64,000 bases of DNA. Source: Actinacidiphila glaucinigra. Its GTDB lineage: Bacteria > Actinomycetota > Actinomycetes > Streptomycetales > Streptomycetaceae. The notes under the pieces were generated by a model. It had not been told where the DNA came from. It was given only the letters and a program-made list of their open reading frames with translations, and did no database searches. Made by a program: the position numbers and the translations under genes. Positions within the stretch are counted from its first letter, which is position 1, and every line of letters starts with the position of its first letter. The DNA is taken from assembly GCF_900188405.1 (NCBI RefSeq), contig NZ_FZOF01000020.1, forward strand, positions 1 through 64,000. The letters are read 5' to 3'. Below, piece after piece: positions 43,301-50,385 of the stretch.

Positions 43301-44150
43301 CCTCACCGGGCACAGCGGCCCCGTCTACGACGTCGCCTTCAGCCCCGACGGCCAGCTGCTCGCCTCCGCGGGCGCCGACCGGACCGTACGGCTGTGGGAC
43401 CCCCGGACCCGGCGGAGCCGCGCCGTGCTGCGCGGCCACGACGGCGCCGTCTTCGCGCTCGCCTTCAGCCCCGACGGGCGCACCCTCGCGACCGGCGGCT
43501 CCGACCGCACGGTGCGCCTGTGGGACACCGCGACCGGGCGCACCACGGCCACCCTCACCGGACATACCGACTTCGTGAACTGCCTGGCCTTCAGCAGCGA
43601 CGGCCGCCTGCTGGCCAGCGGCAGCGACGACCTGACGCTCCGCCTGTGGCGCCCGGCGACGGGGAGCCGCGCGGCCGTGCTGACCGGCCACACCGGGTCC
43701 GTCCGGGGCGTCGTCTTCGCCCCGGACGGCCGGACCCTCGCCAGCAGCGGCAATGACGGCACCGTCCGCCTGTGGGACGCCCCCGGGGGCCGCCCCGCCG
43801 GGGTCCTCACCAGCCACACCGGTTCCGTCCGGGGCGTCGCCTGGTCACCCGACGGCCGGACCCTCGCCAGCAGCGGCAACGACCGCACCGTACGGCTGTG
43901 GGACCCGTCGGCGCGGAGCCTGACCGCCACCCTCACCGGGCACGCCCGCGCCGCGTGGAGCGTCACCTTCAGCCCCGACGGCGCCACCGTGGCCAGCGCC
44001 GGCAACGACGGCACGATCCGCCTCTGGGACCCGGACGTCCGCCACCGCACCGCCGTCCTGTGCCGCCTGGCCGGACCCTCGGACGCCCTCCGCTGGCGGC
44101 ACCTGCTGCCCGGCTACGACTGGCCGGGCGCCTGTGGTTCCGGCCGGTAG
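40362..44150 (+). CDS. XRE HTH - nSTAND NTPase - transmembrane helix - 14-blade WD40 protein, 1262 aa
   Basis: Residues about 15-75 are an XRE-type HTH ('LRELRLERGLSLSALARRTH', 'YSKGYLSKIETG'). 'PYPGLSAYGTEDVGRFFGRG' opens an nSTAND1-type NTPase with Walker A 'APSGAGKSSLL' (near residue 140), Walker B 'GCVLVVDQFEETF', and C-terminal helices. One transmembrane segment lies at about residues 563-583 ('LVVLAVLLVLAVLAGGVAV'). WD40 repeats run from about 648 to 1232: fourteen units of 42 residues ('SPDGRTLASAGADRTVRLWD' type), enough for two seven-blade propellers. Unit 8 lacks its first strand. Such proteins are linked to signalling and conflict systems. The HTH and NTPase would be cytoplasmic and the propellers outside. 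The ATG at 40362 has a GGGGACGGG region upstream; the frame is open to 40212. Confidence 0.85.
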   Translation: MDRDRTPHRPNGHFGPALRELRLERGLSLSALARRTHYSKGYLSKIETGGKPVNADVARRCDEALDAGGALLALLPPQPAVGSARPPGDGDEAAHCPYPGLSAYGTEDVGRFFGRGRAVADLVERLGRRAGKGPLAVVAPSGAGKSSLLRAGLLPALAGGPYGHWPVAVCTPTARPLDSLAHALAHATGAAPVAPGEQAPPSARAAALVVSLRVSEGDDEDGAPHTGCVLVVDQFEETFTLCDDEAERRSFIAALTGLAATGGALVVLGIRADVTGRCLEYPALVPVISDGLFALGAMSPDELRECIVRPAMEEGTELEPGLVEVLLRDLGTADAAGHPAGAAPPGGDPGALPLLAHALMATWRQRTGHTMTVAGYLAAGGIHGSVATAAEALFTALSPAEQLAARRLLLRLVRVGEDNEQSRRPRGTADLLDGLPDAAAARTALDAFVAARLLTVGTDHVEIVHEALLRAWPRLRTWIHAARADLLLHQQLASSAREWEREDRDPALLHRGTRLAAAREWAAGPGRRDGELGPVETDFLAASAHEEDLRRTLVRRRARQQRTGLVVLAVLLVLAVLAGGVAVEQRLGADRQRATALSQAMAARSAQLATGRPEAAMLLAEAAYRTAPTTEARSALLSTQANAFAGRLTGHTAAVNAVVFSPDGRLLASAGSDRTVRLWDVAAGAAAGVLAGHRGPVRSVAFSPDGRLLASASTDGTVRLWSVPERRTVTVLTDHQGPVRAVAFAPDGRTLASAGADGTVRLWDAATGRREAVLTGHTDEVLALAYRPGGRLLASAGADRTVRLWDPRTRRSRAVLRDHSGDVLALAFSPDGRTLASGGADRTVRLRDVATLRRTATLAGHDDDVNGLSFGPGGHTVDSAGGDGTVIRWDVHTHLPVETLTGHTDYVLSVAVAAHGDLLATAGFDRTVVLWDLRRSTLDTAPVTEVWKAAYDPAGRTLASAGGDGTVRVWDMARHTPAYTLTGHSGPVYDVAFSPDGQLLASAGADRTVRLWDPRTRRSRAVLRGHDGAVFALAFSPDGRTLATGGSDRTVRLWDTATGRTTATLTGHTDFVNCLAFSSDGRLLASGSDDLTLRLWRPATGSRAAVLTGHTGSVRGVVFAPDGRTLASSGNDGTVRLWDAPGGRPAGVLTSHTGSVRGVAWSPDGRTLASSGNDRTVRLWDPSARSLTATLTGHARAAWSVTFSPDGATVASAGNDGTIRLWDPDVRHRTAVLCRLAGPSDALRWRHLLPGYDWPGACGSGR

Positions 44151-44215
44151 GACGCGGTCGGCACGCCTCGCGACCGCCCCGGAAAAACCCGGTGCCCCGT
44201 GCCCGTCCCGCCCCC

Positions 44216-44256
44216 TACACTCACGTCCATCGCGCGCCGCTTGACAGCGCGGCGCG
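44216..44256 (+). promoter_or_regulatory. Promoter-like region with 8-bp inverted repeat before the EF-G leader
   Basis: TACACT at 44216-44221 fits a -10 box. Downstream, CGCGCCGC (44233-44240) and GCGGCGCG (44249-44256) form an inverted repeat whose loop contains TTGACA. This could be an operator, an alternative -35 element or an RNA hairpin in the leader. Confidence 0.35.
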
Positions 44257-44283
44257 TCCGTGACGAACGAAGGGAGCCCGGCC

Positions 44284-44400
44284 GTGTGTTGGCGTACCGC
44301 AGCCGTCGTGCCCCCGTCACGGCATGAGGTGATCCTGGTGTCCTCGCCGGCCCGGTGCCCGCTGCGCGGCCGGCACCGGAAGTCCGCGACGACCGACTGA
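44284..44400 (+). CDS. Possible 38-codon leader ORF upstream of the EF-G paralogue
   Basis: GGGAG seven bases before the GTG gives a good ribosome site. The peptide begins 'VCWRTAAVVPPSRHEVILVS' and is basic towards the end. It lies 163 bp upstream of an EF-G-like gene. Short leaders before ribosome-acting factors can control expression by translational attenuation. A PP motif could stall ribosomes. No other support is available. Confidence 0.35.
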   Translation: MCWRTAAVVPPSRHEVILVSSPARCPLRGRHRKSATTD

Positions 44401-44563
44401 CCCCTCCCGCACCGGCGGAGCCGGGGACGACGGCCGGGTACGCCCCGCCACGTCCCGGGTCCCTACCGCCGTGCGCGGGGGCATCGCCACGGCCCGCCCT
44501 CGGGCCGCCTCGTCCGGGAACCGCGCCGCCCACTGTTCGGATCACCCGAAAGGCCACCGGGCC

Positions 44564-46579
44564 ATGCGCACCGTCAATCCGCTGACCGCCGTCCGCAACC
44601 TCGGCATCCTCGCCCACGTCGACGCGGGCAAGACCACCGTCACCGAACGGATCCTCTACCTCACCGGCGCCACCCACAAGCGCGGCGAGGTCCACAACGG
44701 CACCACTGTCACCGACTTCGACCCGCAGGAACGCGACCGCGGCATCACCATCTTCGCCGCGGCCGTCAGCTGCGACTGGGACGGCCACCGGCTCAACCTG
44801 ATCGACACCCCTGGCCACGTCGACTTCTCCGACGAGGTCGAACGCTCCCTGCGCGTCCTCGACGGCGCCGTCGCCGTCTTCGACGCGGTCGCCGGCGTCG
44901 AGCCGCAGAGCGAGTCGGTGTGGCGGCGGGCCGACCGGCACGGCGTGCCGCGGATCGCGTTCGTCAACAAGCTGGACCGCGCCGGCGCCGACCTCGACGC
45001 CGCCGTCGACTCCCTGCGCGAACGCCTGCACACCGTGCCGCTCGTCGTGCAGGCGCCGATCGGCCGGGAGGACGGCTTCACGGGCGTCGTGGACCTGCTG
45101 CGCATGCGCGCCCTGGTGTGGCCGGACGGTCAGGGCACGTACGCCGAGGGCTCCGTACCCGACGGCCTGCGCGAGGAGGCGCTGCGGCGCCGCCGCGCGC
45201 TGGAGGAGGCGGTGGCGGAGCTCCACCCGGCTGCGCTCGAGGAGTTCTGCGAACGGTCCGCGCTGTCGGAGGCGACGCTGCGCTCCGCGCTGCGTGAACT
45301 GACGCTGTCGGGCGGGGGCGTCGTGGTGCTGTGCGGCTCGGCGTACCGCAACCGCGGGATCGAGCCGCTGCTGGAGGCCGTGGTGGACTACCTGCCGTCA
45401 CCGCTGGACGTCCCGGCGGTACGGGAGGCGGCCGACCCGGCCGCGCCGTTCGCCGCGCTGGTGTTCAAGGTGAACGTGACCGCCTCCGGGCGGCTGACCC
45501 ATCTGCGGGTCTACGAGGGCACGATCAGGAAGGGGGACGCGGTGCTGGACACGCGCGCCGGACGCACCGAGCGGATCGGGCGGATCCTGCGGGTCCAGGC
45601 GGACCGGCACGTCGACGTCGACGCCGCGGTCGCCGGGGACATCGTCGCGGTGGCCGGGGTGAAGTCCGCCGCCGCGGGCGCGACCCTGTGCGCCCCGGGG
45701 GCACCCCTGGTCCTCGAACCGCCCTCCGCGGCCGCGCCGGTCGTCTTCGTCGCGGTCGAGGCCGCCCGCAACACCGACGGCGAACGCTTGGCGGTGGCGC
45801 TGGCCCGGCTGGCCGAGGAGGACCCGTCGCTGGCCGTGCGGACCGATCCCGAGACCGGCCAGACGGTCCTGTCCGGCATGGGCGAACTGCATCTGGAGGT
45901 CGCGGTGGAGAAGATCCGCCGTGAGCGGGGGCTGGACGTCCGCGTCGGGCGGCCGCAGGTCGCCTACCGGGAGACACTCGTCCGCGGTGTGCCGGGGCTG
46001 GTCTACCGGCACGTCAAACAGGACGGCGGCGCGGGCCAGTTCGCGCACGTCGTCCTGGACGTCGAGCCGTACGCGGAGTCCGCGTTCGCGTTCGCCTCGA
46101 CGGTCGTCGGCGGGCGGGTGCCGAAGGAGTTCGTCCGCGCGGTCGAGGCCGGCTGCCGGGACGCCCTCGCCGAGGGCCCCCTCGGCGGCCACCCCGTCAC
46201 GGGCGTACGGGTCACCCTGACCGACGGCGCCACGCACTCCCGCGACTCCTCCGAGACGGCCTTCCGCACCGCGGGCCGCCTCGGGCTCCGGGAGGCCCTG
46301 CGCGGCGGCGTCATGGCCCTGCTCGAACCGGTCGTCGAGCTCACGGTCACCGTCCCCGACGACGCCGTGGGCACCGTCCTCGGCGACCTCGCCGCCCGCC
46401 GCGGCCGCGTCACCGGCTCCACGACGCGTTCCGGCACGGCAGTCGTCACGGCCACGGTGCCGCTGGCCGGACTGTTCGGCTACGCGACCCGGCTGCGCAG
46501 CCGCACCCAGGGCCGCGGCACCTTCACCACCCGCCCCGCCGGGTACGCACCGGCCCCGGCGGGCACGGTGACCCGCTAG
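44564..46579 (+). CDS. EF-G-like GTPase paralogue, 671 aa
   Basis: The GTPase motifs are complete: 'LGILAHVDAGKTTVTERILY' (P-loop), 'DPQERDRGITIFAAAV' (switch I), 'LIDTPGHVDFSDEVE' (switch II), 'AFVNKLDRAGADL' (NKxD) and 'LCGSAYRNRGIEPLL'. Domain II, the ribosome-contacting domain III ('LSGMGELHLEVAVEKI'), domain IV ('YRETLVRGVPGLVYRHVKQD', 'GGRVPKEFVRAVEAGCRDAL') and domain V follow. At about 671 residues it is shorter than housekeeping EF-G (about 700). It falls between EF-G2/FusB and ribosome-protection Tet-like proteins. It might confer resistance to a translation inhibitor or act in recycling. The ATG at 44564 has AAAGG about ten bases upstream. Confidence 0.85.
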   Translation: MRTVNPLTAVRNLGILAHVDAGKTTVTERILYLTGATHKRGEVHNGTTVTDFDPQERDRGITIFAAAVSCDWDGHRLNLIDTPGHVDFSDEVERSLRVLDGAVAVFDAVAGVEPQSESVWRRADRHGVPRIAFVNKLDRAGADLDAAVDSLRERLHTVPLVVQAPIGREDGFTGVVDLLRMRALVWPDGQGTYAEGSVPDGLREEALRRRRALEEAVAELHPAALEEFCERSALSEATLRSALRELTLSGGGVVVLCGSAYRNRGIEPLLEAVVDYLPSPLDVPAVREAADPAAPFAALVFKVNVTASGRLTHLRVYEGTIRKGDAVLDTRAGRTERIGRILRVQADRHVDVDAAVAGDIVAVAGVKSAAAGATLCAPGAPLVLEPPSAAAPVVFVAVEAARNTDGERLAVALARLAEEDPSLAVRTDPETGQTVLSGMGELHLEVAVEKIRRERGLDVRVGRPQVAYRETLVRGVPGLVYRHVKQDGGAGQFAHVVLDVEPYAESAFAFASTVVGGRVPKEFVRAVEAGCRDALAEGPLGGHPVTGVRVTLTDGATHSRDSSETAFRTAGRLGLREALRGGVMALLEPVVELTVTVPDDAVGTVLGDLAARRGRVTGSTTRSGTAVVTATVPLAGLFGYATRLRSRTQGRGTFTTRPAGYAPAPAGTVTR

Positions 46580-46848
46580 CGGCGCGCCCGGCCCCGCCCC
46601 CTCGTCCGCGCGGGGGCGGGGCGGGGCGTTGGGCGTCGGGTATCGGGCATCGGGCATCGTGACCAGGGAGGATACCGCCACGCCCGGGGTCGCCGGGTCC
46701 GGCCGCCGCGATCTTCGCGGGATCGGGTCGCAGGGGTGGGGGCCGTATGCGGGCCGCCTCACCGCTGCGGCAGGATGTGTCAGATCGCGCCAGGACAACG
46801 CCTGTTCGGCGCGGTTCCCTCGAACGTCCCCCGAACGTCCCCCGAACG

Positions 46849-46926
46849 ATGAGGCGACCAGTGACGACACAGCATCCCCCGCGCCCCGTGGGCGAATCCG
46901 TACGCACGTGGGGAGGCGACCGGTGA
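46849..46926 (+). CDS. Possible 25-aa leader ORF coupled to the MscS gene
   Basis: From the ATG at 46849 the frame encodes 'MRRPVTTQHPPRPVGESVRT' and ends 'WGGDR' at a TGA that overlaps the GTG start of the channel gene (GTGA). It is preceded by two and a half direct repeats of CGAACGTCCCC (46821-46848). It may couple translation of the channel. It lacks a clear ribosome binding site, so confidence is low. Confidence 0.3.
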   Translation: MRRPVTTQHPPRPVGESVRTWGGDR

Positions 46927-48017
46927 ACCGCGCCCTCACGCTGCACGACCTGATCGTCGCCGGTGCGGCGATCGCCGCCGGCGCACTGGCGGGGCTGCTG
47001 CTGCGGCTGGCCCTGAAGTGGCTGAGCGAGCGCGCCAGGAGCACCAGGTGGGGCGGTGACGACATCGTCGTCGCCGCACTGCGCACCGTCGTGCCGTGGG
47101 CGGCGCTGGCGGCGGGTGCCTGGGTGGGGGCCGCGGCGCTGCCGCTGACCCGCGTCGTGGACCGGACGGTCGCCCAGGTGCTCGTCGCGGTGCTGATCCT
47201 GGCGACCACGATAGCCGCGGGCCGCATGGTCGCCGAGACGGTGCGGTCGCTGGCGCTGTCCCGGTCCGGGGTGGCCGCCTCCGCGACGATCTTCGTCAAC
47301 ATCAGCCGTGTCGCCGTGATGGCGGTGGGCTTCCTGGTCCTGCTGCAGACCCTGGGCATCTCCGTGACGCCGCTGATCACCGCCCTCGGCGTGGGCGGTC
47401 TCGCCGTCGCCCTGGCCCTGCAGGACACGCTCGCCAACCTCTTCGCGGGCGTCCACATCCTCGCGTCCAAGACCGTGCAGCCCGGCGACTACATACGCCT
47501 CAGTAGCGGCGAGGAGGGCTACGTCGTCGACATCAACTGGCGCAACACCGTGGTGCGCCAGCTGTCGGACAACCTGGTCATCATCCCCAACGCCAAGCTG
47601 GCGAGCGCGATCGCCACCAACTTCCACCAGCCCGAGCAGCAGATGTCGCTGATCGTCCAGGCGGGAGTCGGCTACGGCAACGACCTCGAGCACGTGGAGC
47701 GGGTGACCATCGAGGTCGCCGGTCAGGTCATGGCGCACGTCGAGGGCGGCATCCCCGAGCACGACTCGGTCGTCCGCTTCCACACCTTCGGCGAGTCGCG
47801 GATCGACTTCTCGGTGATCCTGCGGACCTCGGAGTACGGGGAGCAGTACCGGATCAAGCACGAGTTCATCAAGCGCCTGCACCGCCGCTACCAGGAGGAG
47901 GGCATCGAGATCTCCTTCCCGACGCGGAACGTGGTGCTGCGTCAGGAGCAGCCCGACGGGATAACGCTGCCGCACCAGCGCACGGTCCCGGCGCCGGACC
48001 GCACCCCCGGCGCCTGA
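46923..48017 (+). CDS. MscS-family mechanosensitive ion channel, 364 aa
   Basis: Four hydrophobic segments precede the MscS core: 'LIVAGAAIAAGALAGLLLRL', 'VVPWAALAAGAWVGAAALPL', 'VLVAVLILATTIAAGRMVAE' and 'VAVMAVGFLVLLQTLGI'. The pore helix is 'ALGVGGLAVALALQDTLANL', followed by the beta domain 'GDYIRLSSGEEGYVVDINWR' and the C-terminal alpha/beta domain 'EEGIEISFPTRNVVL'. This is a typical small-conductance channel releasing solutes on hypo-osmotic shock. GGGGAGG upstream supports the GTG at 46923. A strong terminator follows. Confidence 0.88.
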   Translation: MNRALTLHDLIVAGAAIAAGALAGLLLRLALKWLSERARSTRWGGDDIVVAALRTVVPWAALAAGAWVGAAALPLTRVVDRTVAQVLVAVLILATTIAAGRMVAETVRSLALSRSGVAASATIFVNISRVAVMAVGFLVLLQTLGISVTPLITALGVGGLAVALALQDTLANLFAGVHILASKTVQPGDYIRLSSGEEGYVVDINWRNTVVRQLSDNLVIIPNAKLASAIATNFHQPEQQMSLIVQAGVGYGNDLEHVERVTIEVAGQVMAHVEGGIPEHDSVVRFHTFGESRIDFSVILRTSEYGEQYRIKHEFIKRLHRRYQEEGIEISFPTRNVVLRQEQPDGITLPHQRTVPAPDRTPGA

Positions 48018-48030
48018 CGGCCGGCCCCTC

Positions 48031-48060
48031 CGGGCACGCACTCCCGCGTGCGTGCCCGGC
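48031..48060 (+). terminator. 12-bp stem terminator after the MscS gene
   Basis: CCGGGCACGCAC (48031-48042) pairs perfectly with GTGCGTGCCCGG (48049-48060), loop TCCCGC, and is followed by CTTCTTCTTT. Confidence 0.85.
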
Positions 48061-48089
48061 GGGCTTCTTCTTTCCGGGAAAGGACGCCG

Positions 48090-49046
48090 ATGTACATCCT
48101 CCACCTCGTCGACCGGCCGTCCGCCGAAGCCGTTGCCGCCGCCCTGGCGCAGGCATTCGGCGTGCCGCCGGCCGAGGTCGACGTGGCCGCCGAGGGCGAG
48201 CTCGACCGCAACTGGGGGGCGCTGGTGACGTGCACCACCGAGGAGCGGTTCGGTGACGTGGCGCTGTCACTGGACGTCTACGCCCTGGACGCAGTGGCCG
48301 ACCAGCCCGCCGAGCACCACCTCGCGGCCGCGCTGGCGGCACTGCTGCGTACGGCCGTCCTCTTCCCGGCGGAGGGCGTCCGGCCGAGCGCCTACTGGGT
48401 GGCGACCCCGGAGGGAGTCGTGGCGCGGGCCAGGGTGGCCGACACGGACGACCCGGACGAGTTCCTCGTGGACGCGGTGGAGGCGCCGGTGGCCCGGCTG
48501 CCGCACGTTCGGGTGATACGCATCCCGGAAGCCGTCTACGACCTGCGGGTGGCCACTCCCGTAGCCGATGCCTTCCGGGATGGGCTTGTGGGGGAGCGGG
48601 AGGAGCCTGCCGTCGACAGCCTGGGGGCGTGGGAAATGCTCGTCCGGACGATGGCCGACGCATGGCGGCCCGCGGGATGGTACCCGTCCAAGCTCTACGG
48701 TTGGCGCCTCGAGGCCCGCGACCGACTCTCCGTCGCCGAGGCCGAACTGCCCCCGCAGGACGCGACCGCGCTCCGGGCCGCGCTGGCCGGACTGGACGAA
48801 CTCTTCCTGGCGCACACCGTCGAGGACCCGGAACACCGCCTCGCCCGCGAGATCACCGGGGGCGACGACCCGGCCGGGCGCGGCTGGTGGTGGTACCGCC
48901 GTCCCGATCCGCTGCCCTGGGACGAAGGCTTCCGGCCCTGTCACCAGCCCGGACAGCGGCCCGGCCCTGTCGGGACCGCCGATGGTGACGGAGGGGTCAC
49001 GGACGGTGCGCGCCCGCAAGAAAATATCGGGCAGATTACTCCATAA
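48090..49046 (+). CDS. Hypothetical protein, 318 aa
   Basis: GGAAAGGA precedes the ATG at 48090. The product starts 'MYILHLVDRPSAEAVAAALA' and alternates charged and aliphatic segments, for example 'RTAVLFPAEGVRPSAYWVAT' and 'AWEMLVRTMADAWRPAGW'. It is soluble and has no signal peptide. The last 40 residues are low-complexity and the stop occurs in an AT-richer tail. I do not recognise the family. It stands alone between two terminators. Confidence 0.65.
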   Translation: MYILHLVDRPSAEAVAAALAQAFGVPPAEVDVAAEGELDRNWGALVTCTTEERFGDVALSLDVYALDAVADQPAEHHLAAALAALLRTAVLFPAEGVRPSAYWVATPEGVVARARVADTDDPDEFLVDAVEAPVARLPHVRVIRIPEAVYDLRVATPVADAFRDGLVGEREEPAVDSLGAWEMLVRTMADAWRPAGWYPSKLYGWRLEARDRLSVAEAELPPQDATALRAALAGLDELFLAHTVEDPEHRLAREITGGDDPAGRGWWWYRRPDPLPWDEGFRPCHQPGQRPGPVGTADGDGGVTDGARPQENIGQITP

Positions 49047-49206
49047 GTGGACATGTTGAATCCGGCTCGATACGGTCGGGGGTGGGCGCGATCCGCCCCT
49101 TCGAGCCGGTGCCCCGCCGCTCCCCAAAGGCGCACCTGACACCCGGATTTGGGCCTGACCAGGGACGAGGCACCCACCCCGTACGCTTCCGAGAGGACGA
49201 ACAGCC

Positions 49207-49536
49207 ATGCGCGCACAGCGATTCCTCGCACTGCTCGCAGGCCCGGTGGCCGTAGGAGCCCTGGCGGTCCTGCCGGCGGCGCCCGCGCAGGCCGCGACCG
49301 CCGGTCACGCCACGGCCGGCACCGTACAGGCGCAGGCCGCGGGCACCCTCGCCCCGCAGGCGGGCACCCGGTACTGGCGCGGTTACCGCGACGGCCGCGA
49401 CGATGGACGCCACGACGCCCGCTCCCGCCCGCGCTGCCGGAACCAGTGGGACTCCTACCGCCCCCAGAGCTGGAACTCCGAATACCGCCGCGGCTACCGC
49501 GACGGCTACCGCTCCGGCTGGAACTCCTACTGCTGA
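49207..49536 (+). CDS. Secreted Arg/Tyr/Gly-rich small protein, 109 aa
   Basis: GAGGACGAAC precedes the ATG. A signal peptide (residues 1-29, 'FLALLAGPVAVGALAVLPAA') leads to a Thr/Ala/Gly linker. The C-terminal half repeats a 'YRDGR/YRxGYRDGYRxGW' motif ('YWRGYRDGRDDGRHDARSR', 'EYRRGYRDGYRSGWNSYC'). It is aromatic and very basic with two cysteines. No domain is known. It resembles, in plan, the acidic Tyr-rich secreted peptide at 9178, with opposite charge. Confidence 0.7.
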   Translation: MRAQRFLALLAGPVAVGALAVLPAAPAQAATAGHATAGTVQAQAAGTLAPQAGTRYWRGYRDGRDDGRHDARSRPRCRNQWDSYRPQSWNSEYRRGYRDGYRSGWNSYC

Positions 49537-49585
49537 GCCCGGTCCACCATGGTTCCCTCAGGACACGGGCGCAGGGGGGTGGGAG

Positions 49586-49921
49586 TTGACCACTGGGGAC
49601 GACGACCGGGTCTTCACCGGTCACTGGGTCTTCGAGACGAACCTGCGGCCCCTGTGCGAGGCGGTGGCGCACTTCACGGGGTACGCGTTCGACGACTGGG
49701 ACTGGCAGGCGATCGACGGCGCCCTCCCGGCGACCGACGCGGAACGTCACGACGGCTGGTACGCCCACCCGCTGTCCGGCCGTGTCCCGTTGACGCTGCT
49801 CGTCGCCGACGACCCCGGTTCGGCCGTGGTCTTCGTCCGGTTCGCCGGAGAGCCCGGCGAGGCGGAGAGGGGCCGGATCGAGGCGGCGCTCCACATCTTC
49901 TCGACCTGGGCCGTGTCGTGA
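49586..49921 (+). CDS. Hypothetical protein, 111 aa
   Basis: A run of AGGGGGG about six to nine bases upstream supports the TTG at 49586. The protein is small, acidic and soluble ('FTGHWVFETNLRPLCEAVAH', 'FDDWDWQAIDGALPATDAER'). The end 'IEAALHIFSTWAV' is amphipathic. I do not recognise a family. The stop lies 13 bases before the end of a convergent lipoprotein gene. Confidence 0.55.
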   Translation: MTTGDDDRVFTGHWVFETNLRPLCEAVAHFTGYAFDDWDWQAIDGALPATDAERHDGWYAHPLSGRVPLTLLVADDPGSAVVFVRFAGEPGEAERGRIEAALHIFSTWAVS

Positions 49922-49934
49922 CGGCTCACGGCCG

Positions 49935-50336
49935 TCACTCGCAGACGCGCTTGAAGTCGTCCGCCCCCTTCCGCGCCCGGAAACGCACCTCGTGGCCCTT
50001 GGGGTCGGTGAAGACCGCCTCCGTCGGCGACAGCAGCGTCATCGTGCCGTGCTGCGTGGGGTTGTCCCAGCCCGGCGGGGGATTGAAGGAGCCGTCGGAG
50101 AGCGGGGTCTCGGCCTCGAAGTAGGTGGAGCCGATCCGGGCCTCGTCGATGCCGCAGTGGGTGTAGAGCTCGTAGGGGATGACGGTCGCGGCCGCGGTGG
50201 TGGTGGGATGCCCGGCGACGGTGGGGCGCGCGACGGGGGCGGGGTCCCGGCCGGTGCAGCCCGTCAGGACGGCCGCGGCAGCGGTGGCCGCGAGAGCCGC
50301 GAGGGCGGTGGCGCGAGCGAAGTGCCTGATGGTCAT
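49935..50336 (-). CDS. Putative lipoprotein, 133 aa
   Basis: The N-terminus has 'HFARATALAALAATAAAAV' and the lipobox 'LTGC' at about residue 26, then a Thr/Ala-rich linker. The mature domain includes 'YELYTHCGIDEARIG', 'AETPLSDGSFNPPPGWDNP' and 'RARKGADDFKRVCE', with two cysteines that may pair. This resembles a streptomycete lipoprotein family of unknown function. The ATG at 50336 begins the signal peptide. It is read leftward, next to the LtrA gene. Confidence 0.72.
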   Translation of the reverse strand: MTIRHFARATALAALAATAAAAVLTGCTGRDPAPVARPTVAGHPTTTAAATVIPYELYTHCGIDEARIGSTYFEAETPLSDGSFNPPPGWDNPTQHGTMTLLSPTEAVFTDPKGHEVRFRARKGADDFKRVCE

Positions 50337-50385
50337 GGCGGTTGGACGCCGCCGCCGCGGGACGGGTTCCGTCGGCGGCGCCCGT

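Noticed and set aside
42300..44100. Regular repeats of about 126 bp
   Set aside because: They are coding WD40 units within one ORF, not a CRISPR array or intergenic tandem repeat.
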